Positions 22,927 to 33,340 are shown, counted from the stretch's first letter. The stretch: 64,000 bases of DNA from Acanthosepion pharaonis (GCA_903632075.3 CAHIKZ030005642.1:430501-494500); one strand, 5' to 3'. Program-made: numbers and translations. The notes: generated from the sequence alone by a model not told the origin.

Positions 22927-24130
22927 AATCGTTCCTCTTTGAAAAGTCCCCATACATCCTAGCATTCTATGAAACTAACCTTAACTCATCAATCCCCTCC
23001 TCTGATTTCTTGATTCTCGGCTACCTCCCTCTAATCAAAAAGGATTCCAAAGTCCACATGTACGACCTCGGAATTTATGTCGGTGAATATCTCCCATGGG
23101 CAGAGAACTCTCTCTTGAATGTCCAGACCATTCGTATGTGTCACTGTTTCCTCTTTCCTTAATTTTGTCAGCTATCTCTTCTCTTTCTTTACCGATTCCC
23201 TTCCTCTCATGATTGTTGTGTGCTAGATAGTATTTCTGATAATATTGACAAGGCCATCTCCCTACGCCTATCTGCTAATATATTCATATTTGGTAACTTC
23301 AATGCCCACCTTACAAGGTGGCTTAAACATTCTGCCACTGAACCTGCTGAGATCCAAACCCTTAACTTTTCAATCACTCAATCCCTCACACAAGTGGTTG
23401 ACTTTTCTACACATTTCCCCAGTAATGCTGACAAAAACACTTCTCTCCTCAATCTCTGTTTTATCTTTATCCCTGACACTTGTCACACCCCCTTGGCAAC
23501 TCTGACCATGCAGTTGTGTCTGTAAAATCTTCTGCTTCTCTACAAGCCAAGAACCCCATACTGACAGAATATATTTCTGTTATCAACAAGTGGACTGGAA
23601 CTTGTTCCAAGATTTCCTTTGTGACATCCCTTGGAATGTAGTTTTTAATTATCCTGTTCAAAAATGCATGTCTGAGGTCTCCTCCTGGGTAAAAGCTGGA
23701 ATTGATGCTTTCATTCCAGCAAGAAAATACCTCGTTAAACCATGTTCATTTCCTTGGTTCTCACCTGCTTGTTCAGCCACTATAGCTCATAGGAATCACT
23801 TCTTCCATCTGTACTAGAGGGACATGTCTGATTGTAACAGACATCACTTTGTCTCTGCTCATAATGAGTGCAAGCATGTGCTCAATGAAGCAAAGTTATT
23901 TGCTGTTAGAATGAAACATCATATAGCACCTTGCAAGTTTGGTTCTAGAGATTATTGGCGGCTCTGCAAGAGTGTGCTGAACAACAGCAAATTCTCAATC
24001 CCTCCTCAATTCAATCAATTCACGGTCCAGATAAGGCTGAATACTTTGCTTGAAAATTCTCATCCAATTCAACTTTTTGCCTTCAGGGTCCTTCCTAGTT
24101 GTCAGAATATCCACCATCAATGAGAGGATC
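22923..24130 (+). pseudogene. LINE-A endonuclease domain and linker, broken
   Basis: Plus-strand frames read SPYILAFYETNLNSSIPSSD (an APE-type endonuclease opening, with the ET of the catalytic ExT), LGYLPLIKKDSKVHMYDLG, then IFIFGNFNAHLTRWLKH (GDFNAHxxxW motif with G-N in place of G-D), then LNFSITQSLTQVVDF. The linker follows: FLCDIPWNVVFNYPVQKC, SWVKAGIDAFIPARKY, PWFSPACSATIAHRNHFFH and GSRDYWRLCKSVLN. Frameshifts occur near 23160, 23520 and 23815. The order fits a jockey/CR1-group non-LTR retrotransposon ORF2; the RT is not preserved here. The element starts directly at a TA array. Confidence 0.8.
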
Positions 24131-24980
24131 CTTTCGCTCCAAACCTTGCCTTATCCCATGTTGTGTTTAGTTTGGATCATAAGGTTGGCAAAGATTGAAT
24201 CATTGTCAGGAATCATCATATTGGGTTGGTCCAGACAGAATGAAGACAAATAAAAAAAAATAACTTGAATAAAGTTAAATGCTTTTATGTACATTCTTTT
24301 GTATAGTGCTTGGTTAGTCTTGAAAGAATTTATTAGTTCTTCATGCAGAAAATTATCAACCCAATCTGCTTCTTAGTCGAACGTGACACTTTGGCTGGTT
24401 TGGTTAAATTTGGCACAAGGCTTATGTCAGAGGTTCTCTTCAAGCAGAAAGTCACATGAGGTTGTCTCTTGTCTGGCATCTGGAACAACTGCTTTCAGCC
24501 ACTTAGATTCCTTGCATTTATTGACATTCAACTAAAAACAGCATGGGACATAGTACAGTTAGGGGGCTTGGTGATGCCCCTATTTTCCAACAAGAGCCCT
24601 TTTGTTGTGTGGCTCTTGAAAATTAATTACATTTCCAAATTGGGAGATCCCCTTTTGCTATGGGTAGCAGTCACAGGTATTGATTCACACCAATAACTTC
24701 TTCCTCCTCTTATCGGCATCTCACACCAATACTTCCCAATGAGCATGGGCAATTCCTCCACCTTACTTGGTATTTCACCTGTGCCTGCCAACTTGGCTAC
24801 TCTTTGACCAATGGCTCTCAACTGCTTGGCGTGGCTTAACTTATGATAATCAATTAAAAAAAAACTTATTTGAAATTTTGCTTATGCAAAATTTTCCCAT
24901 CCTGGTCGATATTTATCAGATGGTTTCTGGTTGGCCATTCCCCCAACTTTGTCAGAGTCATTGCATTCCAACCACAAGGA

Positions 24981-24984
<4 letters not shown>
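24131..24984. other. Decayed continuation of LINE-A or unrelated spacer
   Basis: Just after 24130 a few residues may continue LINE-A, but the frame is lost. A near-repeat occurs: AGATCCCCTTTTGCTATGGG...TTGATTCACACCAATAACTTC and ATCTCACACCAATACTTCCC. No gene is supported. Confidence 0.35.

Positions 24985-25038
<54 letters not shown>
24985..25038. repeat. (TA)n microsatellite
   Basis: About 27 uninterrupted TA units, followed after 110 bp by a hammerhead-like motif. Confidence 0.97.
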
Positions 25039-25040
<2 letters not shown>

Positions 25041-25144
25041 TTTTTCCCTTTGATGAGCTGGGGACTGGTTATCTTAGATGTTTATTTAGTTCAACATATT
25101 GGCTTTGTTTAAAGTATGATACATTATTTTGGTCTTAGCAATTC

Positions 25145-25187
25145 ACCCCTGAAGATGATCTTGGATGAGATTGAAAGTACTTGGGAA
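25145..25187 (+). ncRNA. Hammerhead-like ribozyme motif
   Basis: CTGAAGA at 25149-25155; stem II ATCT/AGAT around TGGATG, with single U or G positions next to the core as in sister copies; GAAA at 25173-25176; stem III AG-TA-CT with A15.1-U16.1; then U at the cleavage position. Stem I forms as CCC (immediately upstream) with GGG (25183-25185). All required parts are present, but the stems are short. Stem I sequence differs from the other copies yet still pairs. Confidence 0.55.
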
Positions 25188-26739
25188 AATATAAGAAATG
25201 ACAAAAACTGCATCACCTTCTTAATGAGTTTAATAACAACATTAAGAAATTGATCCATGAATTTGAGAGGATTAAAGTAAATAGACATAATATATATGTG
25301 TGTGTGTGTGTGTGTATTAATAAATATACATATTATTCCTCACCATCAACATGACTTAGAGTTTCATGCACAATGCAGTCTTTAGGTGCAGAGTAGAGAC
25401 TGACCATTGAATAACTTAAATTTTAATAAAATATCCAGTTAATACAATGTTGGTACAGTCCATATATTATATGGAGATTACTGATTTAAAAAGTAAAATA
25501 AAATTGGTATTTAAAATAGACGGGATTTATATTTTGTATTTAAAATAAATGGGAATAATGATTTTTAATTTTGTCTAAAATAAATGGACTTAAATCTAAA
25601 AAAAAATGATTTCTGGGAATTAAAGAATGGTGGTAGTACACCCATTATCACATGGGATATTGTAGCTAAAACCAAATCTTACAATGAGAAAGGCAATAGA
25701 TGTAATTTATGCCTTGTAGAAAAATTAGCTATCGTAAAATACTTAAATAACCCTAATTTATTGAACAAGAGAAATGAATTGATGGTCACATGTAGACCTA
25801 ATAATAAATACTTGTTGAAATATGTAGATCCAGATTAATTTCTACTGTAACTCAGTAATCCCCATTTATGTTTAATATAAAATATTAATCCCATCTATTT
25901 TAAATAATGTTTTTTTATACTTTTAGGTCTGTTTATTTCAATGTGAATTTTTTATTTTAACCCCAATTTATTTTTAATATAAAATAAAAACATTAATTCG
26001 CATTTATTTTCAATATAAAATATAGACCCTGTCTATTTTAAATACAATATGTATATTTTCAGATATTGAACATTTTTAGCCATAACTATAGCATATCTTA
26101 AAACTATATTTTTAAAATATATACATGTATATATCATGTTTAAAATTTGCTATATCCATAGAGGAAGAGTGCTCAATATCAGCAATAAATCATTTATAAG
26201 TATAGACAGTGTTTATATAGGAATCAACACTACATGATGACTTTCAGTTTTATACTTGAATGCAATCTTCAGACCAAGACTAATTGTGGCTTTTTGATGA
26301 CTTTATGTAAACATTTATACACACACATAAACAACTGTTTTGATTACTTTATGTAAACATTTATACACACACATATAAACAATTGTTTTGATTACTTTTT
26401 ATCAACATTTATACACACATATACGCATATATATTTCTTTTTCTTACATATGTGCAAAATCACATGCAATAACCTGTCCTTGTCAACTGACAACCAGGGG
26501 AGGTAACACAGGTTTGGTAGCTAAGGCAGTACTGTCACCCCTGGCACTACCAGCAGCTGTGATTTTTATGCAACTGCAAATCAGATGTTGCATTAAAAGC
26601 ATTTGTTTTTGATTGTTAACCAATACACAACATGTGCATAGTGAGTATTATCAATGATGTAGAAGGGAAGGTAAAAAGATGTGTTTCATGTTGGAAGTAG
26701 CATTGTGCTGTAAATATAGTTTTAATTAACTATGTTTAT
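25188..26739. other. AT-rich spacer with TA-associated repeat remnants
   Basis: A diverged hammerhead-related unit lies at 25340-25400 (minus; CTAAAGA...GAAA) and another at 26230-26275 (minus; CTGAAGA at 26272-26266, GAAA decayed to AAAA). Hallmarks GATATTGAACATTTTTAGCC (26062) and AGTGCTCAATATCAGC (26168) flank the latter. An 84-codon frame at 25584-25838 resembles no family I know; flanking TTTAAAATAGACGGGATTTA and TTTAAAATAAATGGGAATAA are local tandem variants. Confidence 0.5.
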
Positions 26740-27165
26740 TTACTCGATGCCTGTTGAGCTGTGGTCTGGAAATGATGTGAAGCACACTTCAGGCACTGGC
26801 CAGTGATGCCCACCTTGAAAAGGAAGGAAATGAGTGACCATCTAAGTAATCTATGGCACCCAATGTCAACAGGTAGCACATGACATGTTCACCCTTTTTC
26901 TAAGCAGTCAGATTGCAATGATTTGTAGCAGCTTTTTTTTTTTTGATTGTGCACTTCCACCCAGTTCTCATCTGATGGAATGGTTAATTCTACTAGAAGG
27001 ACACACTTCTTTGAATCGAACCATGCTACAATGTCAGGGCATGCATCTCTTTGAGTGATGTGTACTGGAATCTGCAGAGGTGTTCTAAGATGAACTCACA
27101 GTCTCCAATCACTGGCTCCACTCAGTGGCGTCATGTTGGGAGTTACTTGTTTCTTCCACACAGGG
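26740..27165 (-). pseudogene. Fragment with a PD-(D/E)XK-like restriction endonuclease motif
   Basis: On the minus strand from about 27100: LQIPVHITQRDACPDIVAWF, directly followed by DSKKCVLLVELTIPSDENWV. The PD...(14-16 residues)...ELT pattern followed by a charged, helix-forming segment resembles restriction-like endonuclease domains found in repeat-encoded proteins of many animals. The frame then decays: a poly-A tract, a stop after CNLTA, then SFPSFSRWASLA and a shifted SRPQLNRH. No start or N-terminal domain is visible; the owner could be a REL-endonuclease LINE. This is family-level inference only. Confidence 0.42.
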
Positions 27166-27173
27166 GGATTCAC

Positions 27174-27238
27174 CTTCCTGTAACAGCTAGAGAACCTAAG
27201 ATCCCCTGGATCTTAGATTCTCTAGCTGTTACAGGAAG
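27174..27238. repeat. Near-perfect hairpin with 30-bp arms
   Basis: CTTCCTGTAACAGCTAGAGA, then ACCTAAGATC, is followed after about 4 bases by its inverted copy GATCTTAGATTCTCTAGCTG, then TTACAGGAAG. Only one or two mismatches separate the arms, so the inversion is young or conserved. It interrupts the upstream end of the endonuclease-like fragment. Confidence 0.9.
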
Positions 27239-27324
27239 TTTGTTGGCTGCTTCACACTGTCTACTAAGTCCATATATATTTTATATATAAATGATTGTCT
27301 TTTGATTACTTTTATGTAAACATT

Positions 27325-27325
<1 letters not shown>

Positions 27326-27367
<42 letters not shown>

Positions 27368-27378
27368 ATATATATATA
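27326..27378. repeat. (CA)n microsatellite
   Basis: About twenty CA units run into a short TA tract. Confidence 0.95.
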
Positions 27379-27384
27379 TTTAGT

Positions 27385-27700
27385 TTATGAAAAACTAGGT
27401 AATCCGTATGGGTAAACCCAAGGAGGATAAAATCCAGAGAGCTCAATGTAAATCAGAGCAAATAATTTAAATAAAAACAGACCACTTTAAGGTTCCATGT
27501 AATAAATTATTTCACCACAGCCCTTTTAAAAGGACTGCGGATCATCAGACTTTACTTCCAAAGGTTGAAACAAAAAATGAAAAGAAATTTACACATTTTT
27601 GATGGGCCGTATTAAATATATATAAATTAACAAAGTGAGGAAGTGAGCGGGGGAGAAGACATGAGTGAGTTCGATGTAATTTAGGTGTTAATAAATGAAA
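27385..27700 (-). repeat. Left arm of a 2.2-kb inverted-repeat structure, with hammerhead-like core
   Basis: Inverted relative to 29455-29667; shared words include CAAAGTGAGGAAGTGAG, ACACATTTTTGATGGGCC and GGTTCCATGTAATAAATTAT. On the minus strand CTGATGA (27548-27542), U, stem II CCGCAG/CTGTGG, U, then GAAA (27513-27510) has the layout of the TA-associated ribozyme. Stem III lacks the A-U closing pair, so this copy is hammerhead-like only. Confidence 0.75.
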
Positions 27701-28033
27701 TTACCTGTGTATATTCAGTACATGGGTACCTGTATGAGTGATTGCGCATGTAAACGAACGTATGTATATGTGAGATTTGCATGGGTATGTATACAGTATA
27801 TGACAGAGCAAGGTCTTTAATATTACCTTCAAATATTACCCCATATTAACTTAACTAAAATTTAAGTAAAAGAGATTACCTATCTAGAAACAGTCATGAG
27901 TTAAATTCATGAACAAAATTCAAACGGATAGAGATGTCAACTTAATAATCAATAATAAAAATTTTTAAAAAGATAAAAAAGATTACTAGAAGTAAACTTA
28001 TATTTTAAAATAAAATTTTATTCTTTTAATGTA

Positions 28034-29049
28034 CAGTATTTACATTAGTCGGACTATTGTCCTCATCTTTGTCGCCATATTTGTCACAATGTTTCGGCTG
28101 TTGTACACTCCGGCCTTCTTCAGGTGGTTCGAATTTCGAACTGAACCCTTTATTTCGATCACTGGGGTAGACTGTTTTAGTTCCTCGTGCCATGTTTGAT
28201 GGGTGTCAGTTATCAGTTATCTCCTGCTAATTTTCCCTCTGAAAGTTCTCCACTGCCTTAACCAGGAATTGAACTCACCTTCTTTGGGTCTGTCACTGGA
28301 TATAACCAACACCTTTATCCACTGTGCCATGTGTCCTTGAGGACACATGGCACATGGGTATGAACGTCTGAGTATTATAAACCTAATGTTTTCAGCATCA
28401 TTTTTACCAGTGCTCATATTGCAATTTTTGCTGTTATCATTGCATGTCTTTACCAGAGTTCATATTGCAACTTTGTTATCATTGCTTTTCTCTGGCACTC
28501 CTTATTACTGGTTCCCATATTGTATTTATTTCTATGCTTGGTCGGCTCAGGAAATTTTTGTGGCCTAGCTTATGTGCTGATTCCTTAAGTTTATGAATTT
28601 TCCAATTGTGTTCCCTGTCTATGATCTCAACGTGATCCCACAGGGGGTGGTGATCTCCCTTCTCTCTCCATATGTGGTCAGCCACACCTGATTTTTCTAC
28701 TTCCCCTCGCGTTACAGCTTTCTGGTGTTCTTGAAGCCTTACCTTGAGGGGGCGGCCTGTCTCTCCTTTATATTCCTTTCCGTAGCTGCACGGGATAGCG
28801 TACACACAGTTTTTAGTCATGTTCCACTCTGTGGGGGGTCTCACTCGTGAGAGATACCTGCGAAGTGTTGTCACGCTTTTGAAGGGTGTCCTGATGTTAT
28901 ATGGACCGCAGATCCTTTGTATTTTCTCTGATAACCCCTTCATATAAGGCAGGCAGACTGTTTTCTGAGTGTTGTTGTCCTCATGAGGACAATAGTCCAA
29001 CTAATGTAAATACTGTACATAATACCTCATCTCAGAAATATAGACAGAC
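28034..29049 (-). mobile_element. Penelope-like element insertion, complete at both borders, 12-bp TSD
   Basis: TCTTTTAATGTA occurs at 28022-28033 and again at 29050-29061, a perfect 12-bp target duplication. Between them, read on the minus strand: an inverted tail fragment (29049-28976) with AATACCTCATCTCAGAAATA on its plus strand, a 5'-truncated ORF (29000-28479), a short 3' region, then a full family-P terminal repeat (28340-28034) with tRNA-like boxes and a CTGAAGA...GAAA motif (28123-28092). The element ends are inverted repeats of about 33 bp (CAGTATTTACATTAGTCGGA at the left). This shows that the family-P repeat and the PLE travelled as one unit. Confidence 0.85.
28479..29000 (-). pseudogene. 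PLE ORF C-terminus with an intact-looking GIY-YIG domain
   Basis: 173 codons open, truncated at the N terminus. Residues 12-60: KTVCLPYMKGLSEKIQRIC and LRRYLSRVRPPTEW, the RT-to-endonuclease linker. Residues 66-90 carry the nuclease: VYAIPCSYGKEYKGETGRPL (the GIY-YIG pair appears as YAI and YKG), then KVRLQEHQ with the conserved Arg. Later ADHIWREKGDHHPLWD supplies the His-rich part, and a conserved E follows (NTIWEPVIRS). The apparent start Met lies in the junction with the inverted tail, so it is not a natural start. In this family the nuclease nicks target DNA for target-primed reverse transcription. Reverse transcriptase is absent, so the copy cannot move by itself. Confidence 0.88.
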
Positions 29050-29454
29050 TCTTTTAATGTACTTTCTATGAATATTTTTATAATCGACTATTTCATAGAA
29101 AATCTCCAAAATTTTGAAAAAATTTAAATCATTAACAAACATCAAATTACATTCTTTGTAGACAGTTTAGACATTCAAATTTATATCAAACATTATAATC
29201 TTTATGAACCCCCAAAATAACACTTTCAAAGTAAAACAAAATAACAGTGTCTGTTTCTAGCCTGTTTTTTTTCCAAAGAAAATTAGTGACACCTTCTCTC
29301 ATGACTTCATTCTCTCTTTTTCTCTTTATGTGTTTTTTCTCCTCTACCCCTTCGATGTCAATATATAACTTCTGTTAAGTTAACTGTTTAAATGTGTCAA
29401 TGTCTGGACCTCCTCAAATAATTTTGAGTATGAAAGTATAGAAATTTTAAATTA

Positions 29455-29663
29455 CATCTAACTCACTCATGTCTTCTCTCTCCCCCCTCACTTCCTCACT
29501 TCGTTAATTTATATATGTTTAATATGGCCCGTCAAAAATGTGTAAATTTTTTTTCATTTTTTGTTTCAACCTTTGGAAGTAAAGTCTGATGATCCACAGT
29601 CCTTTAAAAGGGCTGTGGTGAAATAATTTATTACATGGAACCTAAAAGTGGTCTGTTTTATTT

Positions 29664-29667
<4 letters not shown>
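29455..29667 (+). repeat. Right arm of the 2.2-kb inverted-repeat structure, with hammerhead-like core
   Basis: Inverted copy of the 27385-27700 arm. CTGATGA is at 29586-29592, then U, stem II CCACAG/CTGTGG, U, then GAAA at 29620-29623. The right border runs directly into a (TA)n array at 29668-29716. The two arms differ at several positions, but CCGCAG versus CCACAG keeps pairing with CTGTGG (a G-U and an A-U pair), consistent with selection on the stem before decay. Confidence 0.75.

Positions 29668-29716
<49 letters not shown>
29668..29716. repeat. (TA)n microsatellite
   Basis: Uninterrupted TA run joined to the ribozyme-bearing arm on its left and to a tRNA-derived SINE on its right. Confidence 0.97.
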
Positions 29717-29719
<3 letters not shown>

Positions 29720-29720
29720 A

Positions 29721-29815
29721 GGAGGCATGGTGAAGTAATGGTTAGTGGCTTGGATTGAGGAATCGGAGAGCAGAGATCAAATTCTAATTGAATCCATTAC
29801 ATTCACTTATATTCA
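29721..29815 (+). mobile_element. tRNA-derived SINE (family B), head only
   Basis: GGAGGCATGGTGAAGTAATGG resembles a pol III A box and GAGATCAAATTC corresponds to the B box (better copy at 30060 reads GAGTTCGAATTCC). The copy stops after the shared CATTACATTCACTTA. Confidence 0.65.
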
Positions 29816-30017
29816 AGGTCTGGATATACAAATCACAAGAAAAATTCAAATACAAGACATAGGCCAAGCTGATAAGACAGCTACATAATTGGTAAGAGAA
29901 AAGGTATGAATATCAACTAGGGCCAATGGTAGAAAAGGTATGAATATCAACCAGGGCCAATGGTAGAAACTGATAGTCACAATCATGTCATAGAAGCCCT
30001 AAAACACAACATTATTC

Positions 30018-30300
30018 TGAAAATAGTGAAGTAGTGGATAGCGGCTTGGATTGAGGAATCAGAGAGCAGAGTTCGAATTCCAGTCGAATCCATTATATTC
30101 ACTTATGTGCTAATACTCTTAGGAAAGGTATGAATCCTCTCTTTCTCCCCCCACCAGCTATGTATAAATAGCAGGACAGACTGGGTTCTATAGTCTTGGA
30201 TGGCAACTGGTCTAGGAGAAAGACAACTCTGAATTCAAAACCTGCGGAGGGTTGTTTGGGGACCTTATGGCACATAGTGCACCAGGTCTTTGTATTCAGC
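30018..30300 (+). mobile_element. tRNA-derived SINE (family B), near full length
   Basis: Head: GTGAAGTAGTGGATAGCGG, then GAGTTCGAATTCCAGTCG, a good match to a pol III B box. Body: ATTCACTTATGTGCTAATAC, AGGTATGAATCC, CCACCAGCTATGTATAAATA and GACTGGGTTCTATAGTC. Tail: GACAACTCTGAATTCAAAAC and GCACATAGTGCACCAGG. It must borrow retrotransposition enzymes, probably from a LINE. Copies here occur in both orientations. Confidence 0.75.
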
Positions 30301-30439
30301 TCTTCAATAAGTGTGGATGGTCCTGCACAAAACCTTCACCACTATAATCAAATCATATGTGTACGTGTCTGACTGTTGGTTCCTAGGAACTGATTTGCTT
30401 GACCCTCATACGTTGAATACGGTGGGAAAGTCCAACCAG

Positions 30440-31387
30440 CATATATATAAACAATTGTCTTTTGATTACTTTTATGCAAACATTTATGTAAATATTTGTC
30501 TTTTCTGCTAGGTTTATAAAAACACTTCCAGTGTTTTTTTTTTTATTTTAAATCGTTTTTTACACTGTATTCGGTAAGTTTCCACAAGGAGAGTGTGATG
30601 AAATTTTCCCATATCTAATAATTACAACACTTTTGCAATAGCTAAGTGTTTAGAAAATTCCATCCTCGTCTTGCGATTTCAGAAAGCCGTTGGGCAAATA
30701 TGATCTGACTTGCAAGCAAATCATAAATAGAACGAGTAATCTGACAAAATCAGACATAATCCACCTTTATTTAAAACTCCTGTTTTGAATTATTAATGAA
30801 TGCATCCCATGTTTTTGCAAACCTGTGCATGAGAAGACATTCATAATTTATTATAAAGTGATAACAATTTTATTTGTTTCTCTGGCTTTTCAAGTGAGTC
30901 TTTTAATTTCTCCATTTCTTCTTTTTTTCCTCTTTCTTTCCACAACACCAATCTTTATTATCATTCATGTCATTTTCTTCTTAACAGCAATGATAATAAT
31001 TATTATTATTGTAATTATCAGGAGAATAATTAACAGAATCAAAATATAATCTGTATGAAAACAAACTCCAAAACATTGTGCTTGTCATATTGCAGGGCAA
31101 GTGTGAATAGGATTCACTAATAAACGATTACTCAGACTGCTTTTTACAGCTGTGGTGTAATTATGTCGGTTCTGTTCAATAATCCATTAACAATACTCAG
31201 CTTATTTTGACTATTAGAAACAAATGAAAAGAATATATCAAAATGATTTTCATTTTCTATTCAACTGAAACTTTATATAGAACTTCTCAATAGCTCCTGT
31301 ATATTTTTGATGTTTATACAATTCCCTACATACACTATCAGAAAAATTACAATCCTTTAAAGTTAATATATGTAGGGCATTGGCTGA
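30440..31387. other. AT-rich spacer
   Basis: No gene or repeat with borders seen. A 74-codon frame at 30825-31049 is hydrophobic and F/I-rich and looks compositional. Confidence 0.4.
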
Positions 31388-31556
31388 ATAGGAGGCATAG
31401 TGAAGTAATGTATAGTGGCTCAGATTGAGGAATCAGAGAGCTGAGTTCAAATTCCAGTCAAATCCATTACATTCACTTACGTGCTAATACCTTTGGAAAG
31501 ATATGAATCCTCTCCTTCTCCCCTCAGGCAATAAGGCCTAGTGAGTCTTGCTCCTT
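31388..31556 (+). mobile_element. tRNA-derived SINE (family B)
   Basis: GGAGGCATAGTGAAGTAATG, GAGTTCAAATTCCAGTC and the body through CTCTCCTTCTCCCC. Its 3' part meets an inverted copy at 31557. Confidence 0.72.
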
Positions 31557-31692
31557 AGCCATAGCTGAAAGGAAAAGAGATGGATTCATACCTTCCCCAA
31601 GGGTATTTGTGCATAAGTAAATGTCATTTGAACTCAGCTCTCAGATTTCTCATTCTGAGCGGCTATCCATCATGTCACCTGCACATCCACAC
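31557..31692 (-). mobile_element. tRNA-derived SINE (family B), inverted neighbour
   Basis: Reverse orientation: ATGGATTCATACCTTCCCCA, then ATTTGAACTCAGCTCTC (B box, reversed) and TCATGTCACCTGCACATCC. With 31388-31556 it forms a tail-to-tail pair. Confidence 0.7.
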
Positions 31693-31839
31693 GCACATAT
31701 ATATATGATAAAATATTGAACAAGAAGAAGACAATTTTTGCTATTTATTTAACTTCATCATAAATTTTTAGAGTTGAATGATTTAGAGTTATATTTCAGT
31801 TTTTAACTTCTGCTGTATCGTTTACATTGATGGTTTGGT

Positions 31840-32265
31840 TTATTTTGTTTTACAGTATATCAACCTCAATGGGTTATTTAATGCCGACAACATTTTTAGG
31901 ATAGATTCATATGACTAGAATATGTATTCTTTGGTTTAGATTGGTTTGGTTTATTTTCTTTTACAGTATATCAACCTCAATGGGTTATTTAACATTTTTT
32001 ATTGCTGGTAATATTTTGTTTTATCAAAAATCTGTTTCTGGTAATATTTTTCCTTCAAAATTGTATTGCTGGTAATAGCTATTTGCCCATAGCTTGGACC
32101 CTAACAGGTGCTACCACCCTGGGTCAGGGTGGACCTGGGAACACCAGCAATTAAGAGGTGGTTCCATGCTCCTCAAAACCTCCTGATCAGAGGCCTAGCT
32201 GCTGGATGTAGTTCATCGTCTTATCCAGGACGCGGATGTAGTTTAACGTCTTACCCAGGATATTT
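31840..32265 (+). repeat. Dispersed repeat family U
   Basis: The start GTATATCAACCTCAATGGG occurs twice (31855 and 31965), so this copy holds a partial internal duplication. It continues through TTATTGCTGGTAATATTTTG repeats, AGCTTGGACCCTAACAGG, GGTCAGGGTGGACCTGGG and GATGTAGTTCATCGTC. Confidence 0.75.
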
Positions 32266-32327
32266 ATATTGATTGCATAGACATAACGTGTACAGTAGTG
32301 TTAGTGTTATGTTTTTTAATATTTTTC

Positions 32328-32480
32328 TTTAAATCATTTATCATCCCAAGCAAGGGGAGAAGGCCACTGAGCTGCAAGGAGTTACTGAGAGTGAAGAAAA
32401 CTGAAAAAAGCTTTTTCGAGGAGAAAGGACAATTAAAAGAACAAGATTCAAAGAGACAGAAGATAATGAAGAATAATCTT
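32328..32480 (-). pseudogene. LINE-A 3' end fragment
   Basis: Plus-strand text CATTTATCATCCCAAGCAAG followed by GAGTTACTGAGAGTGAAG and GGAGAAAGGACAATTAAAAG matches the reverse complement of the LINE-A 3' terminus. Abuts family U. Confidence 0.65.
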
Positions 32481-32652
32481 TCCTTTGTTCCTAGGGAAAT
32501 TACTCACTTCACATGTCACTAAGCATGCATCATGTTATCATAACAACTGTTTTTTTCATTAAACATCTAGTATTGAGACCAGGTTACTGATAATTACTCA
32601 ACAATATAAAGTCAATTGTTACATACAGAAAAACAAACAGAAAAAACTTTTC

Positions 32653-32655
<3 letters not shown>

Positions 32656-32690
<35 letters not shown>
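32656..32690. repeat. (TA)n microsatellite
   Basis: About 17 TA units. Confidence 0.95.
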
Positions 32691-32691
<1 letters not shown>

Positions 32692-32699
32692 CATTTCAC

Positions 32700-33340
32700 C
32701 TAATACAAGGATCAGATGTCACTTAAGGTGGATGGTTACTGTTAAAATCATTATGATGTATGAGATGTATGATATAATAAAATAGGAGGTGATAGGAAGG
32801 GATGATCATAGAGATAGATAATGATTGACTCTTTCCATGAAGATTGTTCAAGGAAGCATCCACATGGGAGCTTGTTCCACAAAGTAGCCATCCTTGGGAA
32901 AAAGCTGTGTGAATATTTCTTCTCACATCTGGAAAAAATGAGAATGATTCAACTCTGAGGAAGCAGCCTGTCCTAGATGTCGGAATTTTTAGAACTGGAG
33001 AGAATGGAGATCATCTGAATGTTTTCAATAGGAAAAGCAATAGATTAGTGATGCCCTTGCAATATTTTGTCTGTGGAAAATAAACCTTCCCTCATAAGAA
33101 CAAATAAATGATTTTTTAGCCTTATCAAGACTGGAAAGTGAGGATTGAGCACCAGTCAACCAGGCCCCAATCCAGAGCTTTCTCACTCTTTGGAGCAAAC
33201 TCTCCCTGACTGACCATGTCTTCAGGGGTGTAGCTATATTCACCTGGCCCCTTCTCTGATTGAACATGCTTTCATGGGTATAGCTGTACCCACCTGACTA
33301 CCTTCTTGATTGACCATGCCTTCAGGTGTATAGCTGTACT
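32700..33340. other. Unclassified dispersed sequence
   Basis: Not AT-saturated, but no protein match. A short repeat, TTCAGGGGTGTAGCTATATTC (33221) and TCATGGGTATAGCTGTACC (33271) and TTCAGGTGTATAGCTGTACT (33310), occurs three times at about 45-bp spacing. Confidence 0.45.

Noticed and set aside
25584..25838. 84-codon frame as a gene
   Set aside because: It has a mixed residue composition, but no recognised motif, no splice context and local tandem variants on both sides.
28090..28125. Fully functional hammerhead in the family-P tail
   Set aside because: CTGAAGA and GAAA are present, but an extra A precedes stem II and the base after the putative U16.1 is G, which is not allowed for cleavage. 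I kept it as hammerhead-like only.
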